Assembly: GCF_023148685.1 (NCBI RefSeq)
Contig: NZ_JAHXNL010000002.1
Coordinates: 466,385 to 530,384, forward strand
Length of the DNA: 64,000 nucleotides
Reading direction: 5' to 3'
From: Georgenia sp. EYE_87
GTDB taxonomy: Bacteria; Actinomycetota; Actinomycetes; Actinomycetales; Actinomycetaceae
The notes beneath the pieces are model-generated. The model was not told where the DNA came from and made no database searches. It was given only the letters and a program-made list of their open reading frames with translations. Each line of letters begins with the position of its first letter. Within the stretch, counting starts at the first letter, position 1. Below are positions 60,945 to 64,000 of this stretch, piece by piece. The translations under genes and the position numbers were made by a program.

Positions 60945-61178
60945 GTCCTTTAGATAACCCTAGTTCAGCCCTCTGACATGCTGACTTGCACGTGCTCCGA
61001 CCCGAGTGGGCACAGCTAAAAATATCGACAGGGCACACCTAAAAACGCCGCCTTAGACCTGTAGGCCCCGGCGGAGGGACCAACTCAACTCGGTGAAGCT
61101 CCAGCTCGCCGAACTCTCGCGCCGCCGGTACCGGGCGCGGCACGTCCCTTCTTAGTCTCGGCATGGCACGCTGGCGAC
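60945..61178. other. Non-coding junction region after the truncated CpaF gene
   Basis: No gene seen. It is visibly richer in A+T than the rest of the window, especially 60951-61045, and holds two 15-bp imperfect direct repeats. A -10-like TAGTCT occurs at 61153-61158 shortly before the next gene. This looks like the scar or residual end of an inserted element rather than normal intergenic DNA. Confidence 0.5.
61008..61045. repeat. Direct repeat pair GGGCACAxCTAAAAA, IS end-like
   Basis: GGGCACAGCTAAAAA (61008-61022) and GGGCACACCTAAAAA (61031-61045) differ at one base and are spaced by 23 bp. Paired short repeats of this kind are seen near the ends of IS21-family elements; that assignment is tentative. 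No transposase gene is seen in the vicinity. Confidence 0.5.
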
Positions 61179-61631
61179 GTGGCCGTCGACGAACTCAATT
61201 TATGGATCCAGACCGCCGTCGCTGTAGCGGCGGTCGCCGCAGCCATCATCGCCCTCGTGGTATCAGCTAAGGACCGGCAGAACGCCCGAGAGATCGCCGC
61301 CGAGGATCGGCGAGCAGCCCTCGAGCACGCGCGACTCATGTTCGACTTGGATGTGCTGACGCGGCTCTCCCGCAACCTCGAGCGAGGCGGGCACGATGAC
61401 AAATCCGTTAGCAGGGACATGGGCGCGGAGGCCGCAGCCCTCATCAACGCTATTGGTCCGGACCGCCTCCCTGTGACGTGGTCGGACAGGAGAAAAGCAA
61501 GTCTCGACGATGTGCGCGAGTGGCTCGCCGACGAAGACAAGTTCCCGGCCTGGAAGCGTGACGGTCATGAAGTTCTGCTAGAGCTTCGTCGCGTCGCTGA
61601 CCGCATCGACGAGCTCATCAAGCGCGAGTAA
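61179..61631 (+). CDS. Membrane-anchored hypothetical protein
   Basis: A 150-aa protein starting at GTG 61179 with one membrane span at about residues 10-29 (TAVAVAAVAAAIIALVVSA), then a helical, charged cytoplasmic region. That region has a coiled-coil-like start (KDRQNAREIAAEDRRAALEHA) and continues to a C-terminal RVADRIDELIKRE helix. No family is recognised. The base composition is lower in GC and codon use is less biased (for example, isoleucine and lysine codons with A/T third positions), which suggests recent acquisition. The flanking IS-like repeats and gene fragments support that. Confidence 0.6.
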   Translation: MAVDELNLWIQTAVAVAAVAAAIIALVVSAKDRQNAREIAAEDRRAALEHARLMFDLDVLTRLSRNLERGGHDDKSVSRDMGAEAAALINAIGPDRLPVTWSDRRKASLDDVREWLADEDKFPAWKRDGHEVLLELRRVADRIDELIKRE

Positions 61632-61716
61632 GCGCACGTTGCCCTGCAGGCCCCGCGATGGGGGCCTCCCCGGGGGACATGGACCACGCCCGGCGAAGTG
61701 GGCCGGCCGACGACCC

Positions 61717-62355
61717 ATGCCCGTCTTCCTCTTCCTCTTCCTCTCCGCCGACGCCGACTCGGTGCGCGAGGCCGCCGCCCTCGGGCTGCCCGCCGGGCAG
61801 GTGATGGCGCACTCCGGGCCGGACCACGACGCCGCCGAGCCGTGCATCGCCTTCGACTTCGACGGCGTGCTCGCCTCGGACGAGTCCGAGCCGGTGTACC
61901 AGGCTGGCGGGCTGGACTCCTTCAACGACCACGAGGTCGCCAAGGCGACGAAGCCGCTGCCGCCCGGGCCGCTGTACGGCTTCTTCACCGGGATCAACTG
62001 TATCCAGCGGCTGGAGGAGGAGCGTCACCGCTCGGACCCGACGTACACCCCGCTCGTGCGCGTCGCTCTGGTCACCGCGCGCGGCGCCCCGGCGCACGAG
62101 CGGGCGCTGGCGTCACTGAAGTCTTGGGGTGCCACCGTCAACGACGCCTTCTTCCTCGGCGGGGTCGACAAGGGCCGCATCATCGAGGTGCTGCGCCCGC
62201 ACATCTTCTTCGACCAGGCCGGGCATATCGAGTCGACTCGCCACGCGGCGCCGTCGGTGCACGTGCCGTACGGCGCGATGAACGCCGCGAGCCACGCGGC
62301 GCCGTCGGTGCACGTGCCGTACGGCGCGATGAACGCCGCGACCTGCCCCTGCTAG
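61717..62355 (+). pseudogene. 5'-nucleotidase fragment with duplicated C-terminus
   Basis: Matches the C-terminal two thirds of the ~300-aa 5'-nucleotidase family (PF06189-like): AFDFDGVLASDESEPVYQ (phosphatase-type Asp motif), VALVTARGAPAHER and GGVDKGRIIEVLRPHIFFD. The N-terminal part, including the first conserved block, is absent. Coding similarity begins abruptly near 61720, and the upstream frame is unrelated Arg/Pro-rich sequence. The C-terminal HVPYGAMN motif is present twice because of a 51-bp duplication. The HAD-type Asp motif is intact, so partial activity cannot be excluded. It overlaps the convergent lipoprotein stop by 4 bp. Confidence 0.75.
62240..62341 (+). repeat. Perfect 51-bp tandem duplication
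   Basis: 62240-62290 is repeated in full at 62291-62341. The unit encodes 17 residues (HAAPSVHVPYGAMNAA plus one) and preserves the frame of the nucleotidase fragment. Full identity suggests a recent duplication. Confidence 0.93.
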
Positions 62356-63209
62356 GCGGCTGCCTCGAAACAGGCGTTGTCGACGTCGACCATGGAGGCG
62401 GCGCCGCCGTCAGCCAGGATCGCCTGCAGCGCGGCCACGGTCGGGTGCGTCTCGCCGAGCAGGCTCGCTGCGGTGGTGACGTGGTCCGGGGTGACGGTGA
62501 AGTCGCCGGCGAGGACGTCCCACACCCCGTCCATGCACTCGGCGATGCCCGCCGGGGGAGGGGTGGCCAGCATCTCCTCCGCGCGAGTCCGCGGCTCGTC
62601 GCCCGGCTCCCACTCCTCCGGCTCGCCGTTCGGTGCAGGGCCGAAGAGCTCGTCAACCATCGCCTGCTTCTCGGCCTCGGTGAGCGTCGCATCGATTGCC
62701 TCGCCGGCCGCGGCGCCGTCCGGCCCCTCGAAGCGGATGTACGGGGCGGTCTCGGTGCGGGCGGAGGAGTCGACGAGGAGGCCGACGTGCTTGTCCATCA
62801 ACGCGGTGAGGTCCGCCGAGGTGAGCTCGGTGGTGGCGCCGCAGACCTCGGCCAGCTCCTCGAAGGTGGTCCGGGCGGTGACCTCCCCGCGCGAGACCTC
62901 GCCGAGGCGGAGGTTGGCAGCCATGAGGGCGTCACCGAACCGGGAGTCGGTGGTGGCGTGCGCGGCGTCCCAGTACGGAGCCATCGCGTCGTCGAGCGTT
63001 CCTTCGGAGCCGTCGGCGAGCAGCGCGATCAGCATCGCGCGCAGGGCGCTGGAGCTCTGGTCAGTGCACCGGACGGCGTCGGCGTACGCCTGATCCGCGC
63101 TCGGGCCGGGGGAGGAGGTCGGGGCCGGATCCGCCTCCATCAGCCCGGAGCAGCCGGCGAGCATGGCGACGGCGGCCAGCGGCACCACGATCCTGCGCAG
63201 CGACATCAT
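62352..63209 (-). CDS. Hypothetical secreted lipoprotein
   Basis: A 285-aa protein with a signal peptide and lipobox LAGC (Cys19-20 region), a Pro/Ser spacer and a mainly helical, acidic domain with four further cysteines. These include VRCTDQS, EVCGAT, IAECMDG and NACFEAA and could form two disulfides. No family is recognised; DUF-type actinobacterial lipoproteins have similar layout. The start ATG 63209 (MMSLRR) is chosen because AAAGGGG lies about 5 nt upstream; GTG 63215 is the alternative. It converges with and overlaps the nucleotidase fragment. Confidence 0.65.
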   Translation of the reverse strand: MMSLRRIVVPLAAVAMLAGCSGLMEADPAPTSSPGPSADQAYADAVRCTDQSSSALRAMLIALLADGSEGTLDDAMAPYWDAAHATTDSRFGDALMAANLRLGEVSRGEVTARTTFEELAEVCGATTELTSADLTALMDKHVGLLVDSSARTETAPYIRFEGPDGAAAGEAIDATLTEAEKQAMVDELFGPAPNGEPEEWEPGDEPRTRAEEMLATPPPAGIAECMDGVWDVLAGDFTVTPDHVTTAASLLGETHPTVAALQAILADGGAASMVDVDNACFEAAA

Positions 63210-63494
63210 CGGCACCCCTTTCCGGACGTCAGCCTACCGGTGGGGAGGAGGCTGGTGAGCTGTGCGCTGACAGTCAGGCCTGCGTGCCCATAGGGCGGAT
63301 GACGATTTCAAGCTCGCCGTCGCCGTCGGCACTCCAGCGCGGTCGAGACTCCACGGCACCCGTCGGGCCTCCCCTTGGCGCTGTTTACGCACAGAAGCGA
63401 CCGCTATCACGGAAGGATGTGTTGTGGCCGCCCGTTGGCTGCCGAGGCGCTGCCTGCTGTCGTGTGGGAGTGATTCATGGAACCTGTGTCCCTA
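63210..63494. other. Gene-poor interval before the interrupted gene
   Basis: No convincing full gene. A minus-strand frame ending at 63274 (ADGDGELEIVIRPMGTQA-stop) reads like the C-terminus of a protein, but a stop codon cuts it about 35 residues upstream, so it may be a relic. Confidence 0.4.
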
Positions 63495-63523
63495 TTGCAT
63501 GTTTTTAGTGCAAGTCTTAACCT
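63495..63523 (+). promoter_or_regulatory. Sigma-70-type promoter of the ISL3-interrupted gene
   Basis: TTGCAT (63495-63500), a 17-bp spacer and TAACCT (63518-63523) give a good consensus match. The predicted start lies about 25 nt before the GTG at 63554, where AGGA provides a ribosome-binding site. Confidence 0.6.
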
Positions 63524-63553
63524 CGCGCAGCGGCTCGGCTCTTCCAGGACGCT

Positions 63554-63913
63554 GTGACATCGCAGCTGCGTGCCCTTCGGAGTGACGTCCGGGGCCTTAT
63601 CGAAGCGCCGCTCCACGAGGGGCTACGCAGGATCGAGATGGCTGAGCACGCGCCGACCGAGGCGGTCCAACGGCAGTTGCTGGAGGAGGCGCGTGGCAAG
63701 TTCGACGATGCGGCTGTGCGCAAACTTGGCCGCCTACCACACGGGTGGTCGATGACGCTGCTCGCTGGGACGTCGCAGCTCCTGGGCGTGACGGAACTGG
63801 CCTGCCGGACTGGCGTTGAGGCTCTGGTGGCTGCGGACGAAGCGCTCTCCTACTACAGCCTCGAGATGGACCATTACCGGCTCTTCAGAATTGAGGGTGT
63901 AGTCGGGGTCTGA
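63554..63913 (+). pseudogene. Hypothetical protein gene interrupted by an ISL3-family element
   Basis: From GTG 63554 the resident frame gives about 108 residues, mainly helical (LRALRSDVRGLIEAPLHEG and VQRQLLEEARGKFDDAAVRK). At 63879 the inserted element begins; the last 11 codons (LFRIEGVVGV and stop) are read from the element's terminal sequence. Good promoter and ribosome-binding site upstream show that it was a real gene. No family recognised. The missing part should lie beyond the element, outside the window. Confidence 0.65.
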
Positions 63914-64000
63914 ATCCGCCGGTCTCCAGGAGTGCTCTGGCGATGTAGTTCGTCAGGTTGCGGAACCCCAGGGCGGAGCCGCGCAGGTGCTCGAGCCGAC
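63879..64000 (-). mobile_element. ISL3-family insertion sequence, one end (continues past window)
   Basis: The element's edge at 63879 begins GGCTCTTCAGAATTGAGGGT, starting with the GGCTCTTC hallmark of ISL3-family terminal inverted repeats. Directly inside lies the 3' end of a transposase frame read on the minus strand, with its stop codon in the terminal repeat. An 8-bp target duplication would be CCATTACC (63871-63878); the other copy is outside the window. Confidence 0.8.
63885..63998 (-). CDS. ISL3-family transposase, C-terminal fragment (5' end beyond window)
   Basis: The last 37 codons are visible: a RLEHLRGSALGFRNLTNYIA segment, then ALLETGGFRPRLHPQF and stop. The SALGFRNLTNY and GGFRP.LHP motifs are characteristic of the C-terminus of actinobacterial ISL3-family DDE transposases. 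The stop codon TGA at 63885-63887 falls inside the terminal inverted repeat. The catalytic DDE part is not in the window, so intactness cannot be judged. Confidence 0.8.
   Translation of the reverse strand, partial: RLEHLRGSALGFRNLTNYIARALLETGGFRPRLHPQF

Noticed and set aside
61179..61631. Orphan membrane protein considered as an antiphage effector or toxin
   Set aside because: One membrane span and coiled-coil character are not specific, and no partner gene or known effector domain is visible.
63274..63390. Minus-strand frame resembling the C-terminus of a protein
   Set aside because: A stop codon and lack of a start or ribosome-binding site upstream leave under 40 codons; mentioned only as a possible relic.
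63537..63545. A second GGCTCTTC copy upstream of the interrupted gene, considered as the other end of the ISL3 element
   Set aside because: It is in the same orientation as the 63879 terminus, only 340 bp away and with no transposase between; the following bases do not continue the terminal repeat.

Overview
The window is very GC-rich, densely coded chromosomal DNA from an actinobacterium, most likely a member of the Micrococcales such as a Cellulomonas/Georgenia-type organism. The genus is an inference. The assignment rests on DUF3107, DUF3117, DUF3152 and DUF222-HNH genes, an AdnAB-type helicase-nuclease pair, a maleylpyruvate-isomerase-like (MDMPI) protein, and gene orders that match conserved mycobacterial blocks. 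No rRNA, tRNA or CRISPR array was seen.

Layout. (1) 1-2926: end of a 2'-5' RNA ligase-like gene, a GDP-mannose synthesis enzyme and an M20 amidohydrolase. (2) 3208-15223: a nucleoside uptake and catabolism block with a BMP-type lipoprotein, ABC ATPase, two permeases, cytidine deaminase, thymidine phosphorylase, deoxyribose-phosphate aldolase, a full ALDH and a half-length ALDH. A papain-like hypothetical protein and a small acidic protein sit inside it. (3) 15338-17119: a 13E12-type DUF222/HNH gene, then on the same strand PNP and phosphomannomutase, which extend the nucleoside pathway to ribose/deoxyribose-1-phosphate handling. (4) 20051-33682: LpdA-type flavoprotein, dapE, LOG protein, DUF3117, leucyl aminopeptidase, then the envelope-stress block O-methyltransferase / sigE / anti-sigma / HtrA / TatB / Mrp / DUF1003 / MgtE-N-CBS, in the same order as mycobacterial Rv1220c-Rv1232c.

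(5) 33839-42512: stress protein with PYGQQ repeats, sugar isomerase, Na+/solute symporter with a 42-aa partner, aminopeptidase P, PHP phosphoesterase, MarC and a class III aminotransferase. (6) 42579-54397: DEAD-box helicase with an overlapping upstream ORF, ferritin-like protein, DUF3107, DUF3152 metzincin-like protein, AdnA/AdnB and an atypical phosphotransferase; much of this resembles Rv3201c-Rv3211. (7) 54643-60355: DUF998 membrane protein, an adenylate-cyclase/AAA/TPR regulator, an MDMPI-family protein and a lipoprotein.

(8) 60480-64000 is an eroded, insertion-rich end: a CpaF/TadA ATPase cut after its N-terminal part, IS-like repeats, orphan genes, a 5'-nucleotidase fragment with a perfect 51-bp duplication, and the terminus of an ISL3-family element that has truncated a resident gene.

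A recurring regulatory theme is a TANNNT -10 hexamer ending 6-7 nt before the start codon. Eleven genes show it, which implies widespread leaderless mRNAs and fixes several GTG/ATG starts. Long perfect GC hairpins, most without U-tracts, end several transcription units, mostly between convergent genes.
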